Positions 44,509 through 54,970 of a stretch of 64,000 nucleotides of DNA are shown piece after piece (the first letter of the stretch is position 1; every line of letters starts with the position of its first letter). A model generated the notes under the pieces. That model worked only from the letters and a program-made list of their open reading frames with translations. It was not told where the DNA came from and ran no database searches. The translations under genes were made by a program, and so were the position numbers. Source of the stretch: Labyrinthula sp. Ha (Eukaryota > Sar > Bigyra > Labyrinthulida > Labyrinthulaceae). The stretch lies in NCBI GenBank assembly GCA_015227615.1, contig JAALGZ010000022.1, forward strand, positions 1 through 64,000. The letters are read 5' to 3'.

Positions 44509-46001
44509 CCTATATACAGGTTAGGAAATGAAAATAATATATATTTTTTTAAGCTTTTTTGTAAGTACATATGAAAAACGTTAAAATATATTTAGTATTT
44601 TCTTAACTTTTTTGATATTATTCATAGTAATGGAAAAAATATTATTTTTGAAGTTCTAATGTTTTAAAATAAGATAATACAAAAACCTTATTATAGATTT
44701 GATGGATAAAATTATTTTCGTTACTAAAGTTTATAATTTCCATTCTAGAAAATATTACCCAGAATAACAATTTTCTTCCTACTTTTCTATAAATATTACA
44801 ATAGAAAGTAAAATAGTCAGTATGAAAGAGTTAAAAAAATTGAACAGTTTAACACTATTATTATTATTTTTTAATTTTATACCTTCTATATAAAGGAAAC
44901 AATATTTTCATAGGTTGCTATTGAAAAACCATTTATTCAAACTAAATTTAAATTCCTTATATATATACAATATAATAAAATAAGTTAAGCATAACAAACT
45001 TAGTCTAATATTTCTCTTTATTCTATTCGTTCAAGGATTTAAAATGTTAAGAAGACCTACTTTTTGAGAATATATTCATCCAGTAAGGTTTTATTGATTT
45101 CCTGGCAAAACTTTCAAGCTGTTTCCTTTTCCTTTTATTACATAATAAACTTTCATTCACTCAAATATATAATCTCCAAAGTTTGAATAGAATCTGAAAA
45201 AAATCAAGTGTAGTTTACTTTAGGAGTTCAACAAAAACTTGAGAAACCAAAAATATTAATTTTTTATTAATTATTAACTAACTATAATTTAGTGTTCAAT
45301 TGTAAATCCAACAGTACCAAGAAAAGAAATCATTCCAGCTAAACCAACACCAACTAACCATTCAGCATCTCCTGTAACTTCTCCAAAAAAATCTTCACAT
45401 ACATTTTCTACATCAGTTTCACATCCAAATTGTGCTGCTTTTAGAGTAAGTACTTCTTGTACATCAGCTTCATTTGCCAAACAGAATCCTTCTTCACAAT
45501 CCAAGAAACAAAATACCAACCTAGGTAAAAGCTCAAGAAACTCTGGGGTACAAAATCCAGGTTCACCAAGAATTTCGATTGCTTGTTCTGCTTTTTCTTC
45601 AAGTGGAAGTTCATAATTTGCAATAAGATCAGCTAAAATATTTAACACATCATCTGGTAAACCACTCACTATTTTCTCTACTTCTTGATCAAAGGGAAAT
45701 ATGCATTCAAAAAACTCTGAATACTCATATTCAACTGTACATTCCTGACGAATAGATTTTATATCAATAGAACTTGTAGCAATTTCAGAAACCATGGTTA
45801 CGATCTCTTCAACAAGAAGACTTCGAGGTTCATTAACTGCAAGAGCAATAGGTAAGAAAAAAGTTGATGCTTGAAACTTCATATTTATTTGTATTAAGTA
45901 TTTAAGTTTATTTTTGAAAATTAACTTTTTTTTAGATTGAAAGGAAGAGTTTTGAAGCAGCTGGTATTATAAAGAGTAACTTCTTTGTTCAAGGGGTTTA
46001 C
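44509..46001 (-). repeat. Arm 2 of the 1.49-kb inverted duplication
   Basis: This is the reverse complement of 5179-6669 at about 99 percent identity by eye. This arm has neither the gypsy element nor the solo LTR that bound the other arm, so it probably preserves the unrearranged state. It contains the intact gene at 45289-45882. Confidence 0.92.
45289..45882 (-). CDS. Eight-cysteine secreted-family protein D (intact twin of copy A)
   Basis: This 197-residue protein has a signal peptide (MKFQASTFFLPIALA) and then a domain with eight cysteines at 48, 60, 111, 125, 129, 134, 154 and 162 (C-x11-C-x50-C-x13-C-x3-C-x4-C-x19-C-x7-C). The core ILGEPGFCTPEFLELLP is shared by the family. The middle is acidic and probably helical. 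After GDAEW comes a hydrophobic C-terminus (LVGVGLAGMISFLGTVGF) that fits a GPI-attachment signal. I infer an exported, membrane-anchored protein with up to four disulfides. No known family recognised; oomycete elicitins differ in size and cysteine count. The upstream region has AAACTCTTCCTTTCAA, also found before the gene at 58614-59411. No introns. It is the first of five minus-strand members between 45 and 61 kb. Confidence 0.85.
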   Translation of the reverse strand: MKFQASTFFLPIALAVNEPRSLLVEEIVTMVSEIATSSIDIKSIRQECTVEYEYSEFFECIFPFDQEVEKIVSGLPDDVLNILADLIANYELPLEEKAEQAIEILGEPGFCTPEFLELLPRLVFCFLDCEEGFCLANEADVQEVLTLKAAQFGCETDVENVCEDFFGEVTGDAEWLVGVGLAGMISFLGTVGFTIEH

Positions 46002-46962
46002 TTAGGTTGTATTATTCATATATACTGTTTATCCCCTTTATTGTCTTATCCTTTTATTTTTCTGAACTGCTCAGTTTATTTTGTGGGAATAAGAAGAGTG
46101 TAATTAAATTACTACAAAGGTGTTACAACTAAAAGCAAACTGCAAAAACAAGCAGTTCATTTTTAGAAAATTATTTGTTTCATTTTTTGTGATTTTCGAA
46201 AAGTTTGGAAATATAGAAATTATTTCAATCGGTTACTTTTTGACTATTTAATAAATATTATATTTATATTATATATATTTCAGAAATTGTATTATTGAAA
46301 ATATTATTGATAATTCTCAAAAAACTTAACTTTTAGAAAAATAACAGTTTGGAGAAATAACTCTAAAAGTATTTTTTCAAGAACTTTCAATGAGTTTCAC
46401 ATCTAGAAATCGCAAAAGGAAACAATGATGTTGACTCTTCAGTAAATTTCCTTCAAATTGTAATCTAGAAGCTGTAACTGAAAACTAACTTCAACCAGAT
46501 TCATTCTAAATGTTATTTGAGTTCAAAAAAATAAATTTGAAAATACAATTTAAAGACATCACAAATATGTAACTAAGAAGTTACGGATGATTTATCAAGT
46601 GATGTCTTCAATTTTGTATGCAAGAGATTGGAATCGAGTTATTGACATATAGTTCACCTGTTTAAAAAGCCACTTATTTCCTAAAGTATGACGAGTTTTT
46701 TTTTGCAATATTATTTCTTATTCAGATTAAACTATTATTTATAATATTTTATTAATATACCTGAAAATTGTATAACCAAAGTCTAGGATATATTTGTACA
46801 GAACTGTTTTTCTTCAAGCTTAGTTTCTTACGTCATTATAACTATAAATGAGGTCTAAAAAAACTGCTTTGATAAGCTTTGAAAATTGTAAAAATAAAAA
46901 CGAACCATAAAATATATAAATCTGACGTTAAATCTTAGCTATAAAGAGGAAAACTAATCCAT
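46002..46962. other. Spacer between secreted-family genes
   Basis: AT-rich, no gene or repeat recognised. It contains the upstream region of the gene at 45289-45882 and the 3' flank of the next gene. Confidence 0.5.
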
Positions 46963-47553
46963 TTAGTTTACAATTGTGTTCACAATATTTCCAACGATAA
47001 TCAACACACCGGATAATTTAATTCCATTTATCCATCCAGCATCTGCAGTGATTGAATCAAATACCTCACATAAATTATCCACTTCAATTTCACATCCAAA
47101 TTGCGCAGCAGCTAAATCTAGTCCTTCTTCTACAGTATCTAAATTAGCTTCACAAAATTCATCATCACAACTCAAAGCACAGAAAGCTGCAAGAGGTAAA
47201 GCTTCAATAAATTCTGGTGAACAAAATCCAGGTTCACCAAGAATATCAATTATTTGCTGAGACTTTTCTTCTAATGATAACTCATAGTTTCCAATAATGT
47301 CACTCAGCGCATTAATGTCATCAATTGACAAACTGTTGATCACTTCCAAGATAATTTCGTTTAATGGAGAAACACATTCAACGATATCTTCATATTCTTC
47401 CACGAAATCACAACTTTGACGAATAGAGTTTAGCTTAGTATTACTCAAAAGAACGTCATTAAAGGTTGTTACAACTTGATCAGCCAAGAGTTCTCTTTGT
47501 TCCATAGCTGAAACAATCATAGGTAAAGCAGCAACTATAGTTTGTACTTTCAT
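46963..47553 (-). CDS. Eight-cysteine secreted-family protein E
   Basis: This 196-residue protein has a signal peptide (MKVQTIVAALPMIVSA), RQSC and VEC for the first cysteine pair, the core ILGEPGFCSPEFIEALP, then AFC, LSC, EFC, FGCEIEVDNLCEVF, and a hydrophobic C-terminus after ADAGW (GVLIIVGNIVNTIV) that fits a GPI signal. It is about the same length as member D but clearly diverged, mainly outside the cysteine framework. No introns. Upstream, ATAATTTCAAAACA resembles the region before member F. It lies in the same orientation as D, E, F, G and H. It probably acts at the cell surface; function unknown. Confidence 0.82.
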   Translation of the reverse strand: MKVQTIVAALPMIVSAMEQRELLADQVVTTFNDVLLSNTKLNSIRQSCDFVEEYEDIVECVSPLNEIILEVINSLSIDDINALSDIIGNYELSLEEKSQQIIDILGEPGFCSPEFIEALPLAAFCALSCDDEFCEANLDTVEEGLDLAAAQFGCEIEVDNLCEVFDSITADAGWINGIKLSGVLIIVGNIVNTIVN

Positions 47554-48715
47554 AGTCTCTTTTATTTTTCTTATTTTGATGTTTATGTTTGTTTTGAAAT
47601 TATAAGTTTCTTTTCTGCAAAAGATACGAAATTCTTAAAGCGATATATTCAGTTAATTTATATTGGATAACTCACTAAAGTTTCCGTATCTTTTATTAAA
47701 CTTTATTGGGCTCATAGCATATATTTTATATATTTTTTCAAACTGCCCAAGTTTTCTTTCCGAATAAAGTCAGTCTTTTGAGTTTAAATAGTTTGTTCAA
47801 ACGGGATTATTACCATAAATAAGTTGAGAGTAAACTTGTTTGTTTAAGAATGACACTTTTATTTCTGGTAGCTCTTTGCTGGGAATATTTAGAGCGAGAT
47901 ATTTATTACCAAAGAATATATTTTAAGTCTGAAATAGAAAAGAAATATTCTTTCTTACTTTTATATTTAATATTTTATATACAGTCTAATATTTATTATG
48001 CAGTTGAATATTTTCCCGATTATTTTAAATCATATTATTTTATCAGTAAGAATCTTCGGGAAATATAGATTCGATTTAATACCCGAAACAATATATTGCT
48101 TTAACTAAGAAATAAACTCATAGTTATAGTTTAAGAACTATATACTGCTTTAAACCTTATTAAATGCTTGAAATGCAAATATTATTTACAGGGAAGCTAA
48201 AAACCATACATTGTTTTTCTTTTAGGTATAAAATAGTATGTACTGATAAATATCGTTTTCCTTCTCTTGCCTGGCTTCAGAATGAAATTGAGAGACTGGC
48301 TGTCTCTTAATGACCACACTGTAAAATTTTGAGGACATTATACTTATTAAATATATGGTATTCATTAAAAAAAGGTATGCGATGTTATCAGTAATAGAAG
48401 ATTGCCTACGTAGAGCATTTAAGCACATCCATACTTAACTCAAAGAAATATCCATTTTACAAACATTCTTGATTTATTCAAGCCGAGAAATCACGATGTT
48501 TTGATATTTATATAACTTTTGTTTTTTGTACAGATTAATGAGGAAAATGTAATTAACTCTAAGAAATCATTCCTAGATATTGGTTAGACGTTTTTCTCTG
48601 AATTGAACTACAGTTTAATACACTTTTTCTCTAAATTTGAAAGTTTCTCCTCTTCTGAATAGAGTTTTTTAACCAAATTAGAAGTTAATTATAACCAAAC
48701 CATATAATAGATACC
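47554..48715. other. Spacer between secreted-family genes
   Basis: It holds a 72-codon plus-strand frame (47850-48068) starting like a signal peptide but otherwise rich in Tyr, Ile and Phe; I do not accept it as a gene. Nothing else seen. Confidence 0.45.
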
Positions 48716-49417
48716 TTAATATCCAACTCCGTTTATTAAAGTGCCAATTAGAGCAACAAACTTAAAAACTCTAAACTCAACTTGTGCACCAGCATTGCTA
48801 ATATACTCATATTCAAACTCTTCTTCGTGATTAGTATCACTCCCATTATTTCCACCAGTATTTTCTTCTTCAGTATCCTCATCATCATTATCATCATTAT
48901 CTTCAAGATCATTAAATCTATTAAATATTTCACATACACTATCATCCTCAAATCTGCATCCATATGCCTCAGCTATGATATCATACGTCGATTTTACAGT
49001 ACTTAAGTTTTCTTCGCAATATCCATTTTCACATTGAAAACCACAGAAAGATATTTGACCTATGCTTTCAAAAAAAGCAGGAGTACAAAAACCAGGTTCC
49101 CCAAGAAGTGCTACAAGTTGTTCAGATAGCTCTTCAAAGGAAAGTTCCGTGTTTGTAATAATTTCATTCAACGTAATCAATTTTTCATTTGGTATTCCGG
49201 ATAGAAAACTGTCAAGGAATTCAGCAAAAAGAATCCCACATTCTGAAAAAAATTCATATTCTATCACAAACTGGCAGCTTTGTTGCTTTGAAATTATATT
49301 TCGAGAACCCAGCATCATCTCTTTCAATTCTTCCTCCATAGTCTTTACAATACTTTGCTTAACTTCCACCTCTGCAATAAACAAAGGTAATAAAATAAGA
49401 AAACTTTGAATTTTCAT
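48716..49417 (-). CDS. Eight-cysteine secreted-family protein F, with acidic linker
   Basis: This 233-residue protein has a signal peptide (MKIQSFLILLPLFIAEV), the eight family cysteines (QSC, SEC, GFC, SFC, FQC, GYC, YGC, SVC) and the core LLGEPGFCTPAFFESIG. After the last cysteine pair comes an acidic, Asn-rich linker of about 35 residues (NDDNDDEDTEEENTGG and onward), then a hydrophobic GPI-like tail (FKFVALIGTLINGVG). The linker is absent from members D and E and replaced by a different acidic repeat in member G, suggesting a spacer that expands freely between the folded domain and the membrane anchor. No introns. It lies about 480 bp from the 5' LTR of the young copia element. Confidence 0.82.
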   Translation of the reverse strand: MKIQSFLILLPLFIAEVEVKQSIVKTMEEELKEMMLGSRNIISKQQSCQFVIEYEFFSECGILFAEFLDSFLSGIPNEKLITLNEIITNTELSFEELSEQLVALLGEPGFCTPAFFESIGQISFCGFQCENGYCEENLSTVKSTYDIIAEAYGCRFEDDSVCEIFNRFNDLEDNDDNDDEDTEEENTGGNNGSDTNHEEEFEYEYISNAGAQVEFRVFKFVALIGTLINGVGY

Positions 49418-49896
49418 TGTTCTTTCTACTTTATTTTATTTCTAATTGTGTTTGAAATTATTTCCTACATTATCTGATGTTAATACAGTAGACAGAAGGC
49501 ATAGTAGGCCATTAATAAAACGTTTGCATTATATACACTAGCTATTTGAATATGTTCAAAGTATTTTGCATTCTTCTTTAATACATAAATTCAAAAATAA
49601 AAACCCCTTAAGTTTGAAGGATGTGAATTTTTGAATGCTATAATTGACTGTGAAGGTAAATAAAACTCATTTTCACGTAAATTGGTTGTTTTGTTTTGGG
49701 TCATTTACATGGGCGTACAAAATATACATTCTTATTTTTGTAATTTGAGAACCATTTATCTTTAACAAGACAAAAATATCGAGAAACTCAATAAAAATAT
49801 TTCTTTCTCATTATTACACAAGAGAAATATTTACTCAATATTCTTCTAAAAAAAGATTTCGTTATCTCATTAAATATGTTTACTGAGAATTATGTG
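49418..49896. other. Upstream spacer of member F
   Basis: AT-rich. The proximal part contains GGAAATAATTTCAAACACAA on the minus strand, similar to the region before member E. No gene. Confidence 0.45.
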
Positions 49897-49901
49897 ATAC
49901 A

Positions 49902-50201
49902 AGTCAGACACTAAGCAGTCGAGTGTACGACTCTCTCCATACTGACTGTTTACACTTTACATAGTTATAATACAATATTACATTACTGCACAATTGGTGC
50001 AACTTTACATAATACATTTTTGCTAATACATAAGCACCGGAAACAACAGATCGTAAAACCTTAATATCTCAACAACTACTGGGAGTTAGAAAACGTTACT
50101 TATATCATTTTAAAGCTCTTTTCAAACTCTTTCAGTTTATTTAATTTAATATACGTATCCTCATACACATATAGACGATACGGACAATTACTTGTCTAAC
50201 T
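49902..50201 (+). repeat. 5' LTR of the copia element
   Basis: 300 bp, starting AGTCAGACAC and ending CTTGTCTAACT. It is followed at once by TGGTTGCGATGG, where the primer-binding site is expected. Confidence 0.95.
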
Positions 50202-50209
50202 TGGTTGCG

Positions 50210-53200
50210 ATGGAAGTAAACGAAAATCAGAGTGATCCCGTGGAAGAACGAACAGCACGGAGTGAAAACTCCAACTTGACCCAAGGGGAAACTCATTTAC
50301 AAAACTTTCCTGCTTCAACTACAACACTTACGAAGCTAGAAATTACAAATGAAGCAATTAACGAAGAATTCTACAAAAAAGGACGAAAAAGATTGGAAAA
50401 CCTTTTACGATCAAAAACTGATCAAAATCAATTCGAACTTCTGAAACAAGGTGTTGAGATGTACCTGCTTGCCTTAAAATTACAAATTAATGGAACATCT
50501 CTACGCAAATTTTTTAAATCTCATGATCGCAGCATCATTGATGAGCTGTTAGAATCTTACAATCCGCTTACTCAAAAATCTAACTACATTCTAGAGGAAG
50601 AAATTGACGATGAACTTTCAGATGACATCATTTCTCTTTGGAAAAAAGACGTTGTCTTCTTACGAACAATCCGAACCCCACATCGTTTTTGCAAAATCCT
50701 GCGACGCATCGGGGCTGTTACATTTTTACCTACACAAACCAGAAAAAGAATTAACTTTGGAAACTTGATTTACAGCTGTTGGGAGGAATCAGAACCCATT
50801 ACAGACTTCGTTAAACGCTTTGATTCTTTGGTACAACAGGCTAATCAGATCAAGATGATGCAAAATGACTCTGATTTACTTACACTTTTTCAAACTAAGA
50901 TTCTCTTCAGAAGAAACAACAATCAGAAAATTTTTACAGTTGTCAACAATTTGGATTCAAAAGATCTACCATTAAAGGATTACATGAGTGAAGTGACACA
51001 AGCCGTACTTCAGCATGACAATTCAGGTTTGATCCCTTTTGATGCTCCAAGTACATCAGTTGTTGCATTTACAAAGAAAATTGTTTCTTCTAATTCAAAA
51101 GGTACATTGTGTTTCAATTGCGGTGAAGATTTTCCACACAAAGGCAAACAATGTGCTGCTAAAGGTGCTACCTGTTCTTACTGTGGCAAACCTAATCATT
51201 TTGCAAAGGTGTGTTCAACCAACCCAGAACGTACATTACAACTTCCCAAGATGAAGAAAAAACCAACAAAGAAAACAGTAGCAGTAACATCTACAAAAGA
51301 AAATTTTAATCCTTTCAGTTTCGCTACTTCTCTTTGTACCACAGGTTCAAACTCTTTAGCTGGGCTGGATTCATGCAGCGATGTTTTCGTTTTTAGAAGC
51401 GCTGATTTTTTTACACACATGGATCAGAAGCCTGGTAAACTTACCCTTACAGAAAATTCTGGTAGCTACGAAAGCACTGGAACAGCCAGATTTGCATTCA
51501 AAGAATTTCCTTCTAAGTTTTTTACAGTACAGGCAATTTACATGCCAAGTGCAAATTTCAACATTTTGTGTACCTACGATCTAGAGCAACAGAATGTTAA
51601 AGTCAACCATCGCTCTAGAAACGTACAACTAGAAACAGGAAACAAATTAAAAATAATTTTACTTGGAAAGAAAAGCTTCATTGAAATCATTCCACTAGGG
51701 AAATCAGTCTTACAAACCTCTGATCCAAATCTAATGCATCGTAGATTGATGCATCTCTCAGAGGACAAACTTAAACATGCTGGTTTCATTAAGGGTTCTC
51801 AAAAACTGAACAGCTGCCAAGTCTGTCTGCAGACAAAAGCTAAACACAACCCAGTGAAGAATTTAATTCACAAGATGAAACTCTCTCCTGATTCCAAAGG
51901 TCAAGCTTTTTCAATGGACTTACTCATTCCGCCAAAACACTCGATGAAACCAGTCAATGGTGTTGTGGCTGCATTGATTTTAGTTGACCTGAAAACAAAA
52001 TTAATTAGAGTTGCTCCTTTAAGAACACTTCAATCGAAAGATTTACTTGCAGCTCTTTACTACCTTCTTTCTACACTCAAAACTTTGCCGAAAACGATTG
52101 TTACAGACCGCCAATCTGGCTTTACGGCAGAACACTTTGTCAACTCAATTTCCGCAAAAGGCATTCATTTACGTTTTGTCCCTAGAGATCGACATGACAC
52201 TTTCAATGGAGTTGCTGAACGAACGATTGGCATCTTAAAGGTCATGGCTTCAGCCGCCCTACTACAGTCTAAACTTGATGACTCCTTTTGGATCTACGCG
52301 GTCAAATTTGCAAGTTACATCAAGAACAGAGTGCATCACAAAACACTTGGTGAGTCACCTTACAAACTAGAAACTGGGCAAGAACCAAACCTTTCTTCAC
52401 TTAGAACCTTTGGTTGCTGTTGTTTTACGTTAAAATCTTCTGGAACGAAGACAAACAAATTTCAAGAAAGAACAGACACTGGTCTCTTTCTTGGACTACA
52501 GGAACATTCAAGTTTCAACACAGCAATCATCTACAAACTTAGTACTGGAAAAATCATTTACCCTCAACTAACCGATGTTTGGTTCCAAGAATCAAGAACA
52601 CATGATCAAATCGATCAAAATCCACCAACTTTCTCATTTGGTGACATCAAAATTGTTGACAAAACTGAAAATGACCCAATTTCTGAGGACGATTTTGAAT
52701 CTGATGATGACGATGATTTCAGTCCAGATTTTGGTATACACTATGTACGTTATGGCCAGAAGGCAAATCAACAAGAAAATCATGATTTTGAGCATGATGA
52801 TAATTTCGATGAAAATCCCCCTTCAGCAGATGTTCAACTCGATCAGGATCAAGATGCACATGATCCAACCCCATCTGCCGAAGTAACAAACCCTGAAACA
52901 CCTCAAACGAGCGAAAACAGCAATGCTCGTCTACCAGTCACAACGCGATCTGGGAGAAATGCAACGAAATTCGACCTAAATCGGATGTCAGCTTTCACGT
53001 TGAACACAACTGAAGAAACAACACACATCATCAAGCCTAAAACAAAAGGTCAGAAAGAAAAGCTACGGAAGAAGATCATTCAGTCTAGAATTGATCAAAA
53101 ACCTTCCATTTACCGTGACACAAGAGGTCACCCAGACGAAGCATCTTACAAGAAAGCGGTCGAAAAAGAGCTCAAAGCTTTGGAAGAACGAAAGGTTCTC

Positions 53201-54652
53201 AAAGTGATTAATCGCTCTGAACTTCCTGAAAATGCTTACGTTGGAAAATGCACGATGCTTGTGAAACAAAAACGCAATGGTAGTTTCAAAGCAAGATGTG
53301 TTTACAATGGAAGATCTCAGAAATTCAAAATTACACCTTACCGCAGTTCTCCTACCTTAGACTACAACAGTCTTGCAGTTGCACTAGCAGTTGCAGCTCG
53401 AAGACAGTTCCATTTTAACACTTTAGATGTTAGTACCGCATTCTTGTACGCGGATCTACCTGCTGGCACTACACTCTACTGTGAAATCCCTGATGGACAT
53501 GAACTGAAACATGACAAGACTAAAGTAATGAAGATTGAGAAAGCACTTTACGGTCTGAAGGAAAGTCCCAAGCTTTGGTTTGACAATGTTTCTGCTACAA
53601 TTCAAAAACTTGGACTCAAACAAGCAATCTTTGACGAGTGTGTCTTCTACAAGAAAGATTTAATTACTTTACTTTACGTTGATGATGTACTGATGCTCGG
53701 TACAAAACAAGAAATTACAAACTTCTCAAAACAGTTTGGGAAAACTTACAAAATTACACTAGGAACACTAGATCAGAAAACAGACTTCTTAGGAGTTAAC
53801 ATTGAAAGAAAACCCAATGGAGACTACCAAATTGACCAAACCAAACACATTGAGAAAATTTTAGAAAAATTCAAGGATTTCAAGACTAAAGACAAATTTA
53901 CACCATTACCTTCTACTTTCGCTGAGACTGTTAAGAACAATTCCAATGCTAAAAGCATTAAATTTCCGTACAGAGAATTGCTTGGATCTTTAATTTACTT
54001 ACGACTTACAAGATTTGATTTACTCTACGCATTACATGCGCTTAGTCAACTTTCTGAACACGTGACAAGTTTTGCAGTAAAGTCAATTCTCAACACATTA
54101 GGTTACATTAGTAGAACGAAACATCAAAAACGAATTTTTTACTCAGATCAATCAAATGGTGAAATTACACTTCTTGCCTTTTGTGATGCTGAATGGGCCT
54201 CTAACTCACTTAACAGAAAAAGTGTTAGTGGTAACTTCATTTACTTTGGTCAATCGCTCATTACTGGCAGAAGTTCAAGACAAAAGACAGTTGCTACCTC
54301 TGCTGCTGGAGCTGAGCTGATTGAAATTTACAAAACAGCAAAACATTTGCAAGGAATCTACGGATTGTGCATGGATTTAGATTGCAAAGTCAAGCTACCT
54401 TCAGTGATTTTTACAGATTCACTTAGTTCAACTAAAACCTTAGAAAAGACAGTTTCTCCAGAGCAAAAACACATGAGTGTTGCAATTCATTTCTTAAAAG
54501 GACTCATTCGTTCAGGAAAACTAAAGGTGATTTTCATCAAACGCGAATTCAACATTGCTGATCTTCAAACGAAACAGAATCCAAGAGCTGAGTTTGAAAA
54601 ACTTTGGAACATGACTCATTCAAGGATGAAGTGGCAGCATTTGAAGATCTAA
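50210..54652 (+). CDS. Copia Gag-Pol polyprotein
   Basis: This single open frame of 1480 codons starts at the first ATG, eight bases after the 5' LTR. Parts in order are a Gag region ending in two CCHC-type zinc knuckles (about residues 300-335), a protease region, an integrase with an N-terminal His/Cys zinc site and catalytic core, a reverse transcriptase with YVDD, and a copia-type RNase H. There is no separate gag stop, so Gag and Pol appear to be made as one product, as in several copia lineages. It ends 13 bp before the 3' LTR. Confidence 0.93.
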   Translation: MEVNENQSDPVEERTARSENSNLTQGETHLQNFPASTTTLTKLEITNEAINEEFYKKGRKRLENLLRSKTDQNQFELLKQGVEMYLLALKLQINGTSLRKFFKSHDRSIIDELLESYNPLTQKSNYILEEEIDDELSDDIISLWKKDVVFLRTIRTPHRFCKILRRIGAVTFLPTQTRKRINFGNLIYSCWEESEPITDFVKRFDSLVQQANQIKMMQNDSDLLTLFQTKILFRRNNNQKIFTVVNNLDSKDLPLKDYMSEVTQAVLQHDNSGLIPFDAPSTSVVAFTKKIVSSNSKGTLCFNCGEDFPHKGKQCAAKGATCSYCGKPNHFAKVCSTNPERTLQLPKMKKKPTKKTVAVTSTKENFNPFSFATSLCTTGSNSLAGLDSCSDVFVFRSADFFTHMDQKPGKLTLTENSGSYESTGTARFAFKEFPSKFFTVQAIYMPSANFNILCTYDLEQQNVKVNHRSRNVQLETGNKLKIILLGKKSFIEIIPLGKSVLQTSDPNLMHRRLMHLSEDKLKHAGFIKGSQKLNSCQVCLQTKAKHNPVKNLIHKMKLSPDSKGQAFSMDLLIPPKHSMKPVNGVVAALILVDLKTKLIRVAPLRTLQSKDLLAALYYLLSTLKTLPKTIVTDRQSGFTAEHFVNSISAKGIHLRFVPRDRHDTFNGVAERTIGILKVMASAALLQSKLDDSFWIYAVKFASYIKNRVHHKTLGESPYKLETGQEPNLSSLRTFGCCCFTLKSSGTKTNKFQERTDTGLFLGLQEHSSFNTAIIYKLSTGKIIYPQLTDVWFQESRTHDQIDQNPPTFSFGDIKIVDKTENDPISEDDFESDDDDDFSPDFGIHYVRYGQKANQQENHDFEHDDNFDENPPSADVQLDQDQDAHDPTPSAEVTNPETPQTSENSNARLPVTTRSGRNATKFDLNRMSAFTLNTTEETTHIIKPKTKGQKEKLRKKIIQSRIDQKPSIYRDTRGHPDEASYKKAVEKELKALEERKVLKVINRSELPENAYVGKCTMLVKQKRNGSFKARCVYNGRSQKFKITPYRSSPTLDYNSLAVALAVAARRQFHFNTLDVSTAFLYADLPAGTTLYCEIPDGHELKHDKTKVMKIEKALYGLKESPKLWFDNVSATIQKLGLKQAIFDECVFYKKDLITLLYVDDVLMLGTKQEITNFSKQFGKTYKITLGTLDQKTDFLGVNIERKPNGDYQIDQTKHIEKILEKFKDFKTKDKFTPLPSTFAETVKNNSNAKSIKFPYRELLGSLIYLRLTRFDLLYALHALSQLSEHVTSFAVKSILNTLGYISRTKHQKRIFYSDQSNGEITLLAFCDAEWASNSLNRKSVSGNFIYFGQSLITGRSSRQKTVATSAAGAELIEIYKTAKHLQGIYGLCMDLDCKVKLPSVIFTDSLSSTKTLEKTVSPEQKHMSVAIHFLKGLIRSGKLKVIFIKREFNIADLQTKQNPRAEFEKLWNMTHSRMKWQHLKI

Positions 54653-54665
54653 AAAGACCGCATGG

Positions 54666-54965
54666 AGTCAGACACTAAGCAGTCGAGTGTACGACTCTCT
54701 CCATACTGACTGTTTACACTTTACATAGTTATAATACAATATTACATTACTGCACAATTGGTGCAACTTTACATAATACATTTTTACTAATACATAAGCA
54801 CCGGAAACAACAGATCGTAAAACCTTAATATCTCAACAACTACTGGGAGTTAGAAAACGTTACTTATATCATTTTAAAGCTCTTTTCAAACTCTTTCAGT
54901 TTATTTAATTTAATATACGTATCCTCATACACATATAGACGATACGGACAATTACTTGTCTAACT
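54666..54965 (+). repeat. 3' LTR of the copia element
   Basis: 300 bp, identical to the 5' LTR except at about one base. It is followed by the target duplication ataca. Confidence 0.95.
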
Positions 54966-54970
54966 ATACA

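Larger units (their letters stand above)
49902..54965 (+). mobile_element. Ty1/copia-type LTR retrotransposon, looks whole and very young
   Basis: This 5064-bp element has two 300-bp LTRs differing at about one position, a perfect 5-bp target duplication, ataca (49897-49901 and 54966-54970), and a single open polyprotein. The order Gag, protease, integrase, reverse transcriptase, RNase H defines Ty1/copia (Pseudoviridae-like). Near-identical LTRs mean a very recent insertion. LTR termini are AGT...ACT, not TG...CA. Three solo LTRs of the family lie elsewhere in the window. It looks whole, and I see no breaks. Confidence 0.95.

Noticed and set aside
47850-48068. 72-codon frame with a signal-like start upstream of member E
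   Set aside because: Composition is dominated by Tyr, Ile, Phe and Lys as expected from random AT-rich DNA, and it has no similarity to the secreted family.
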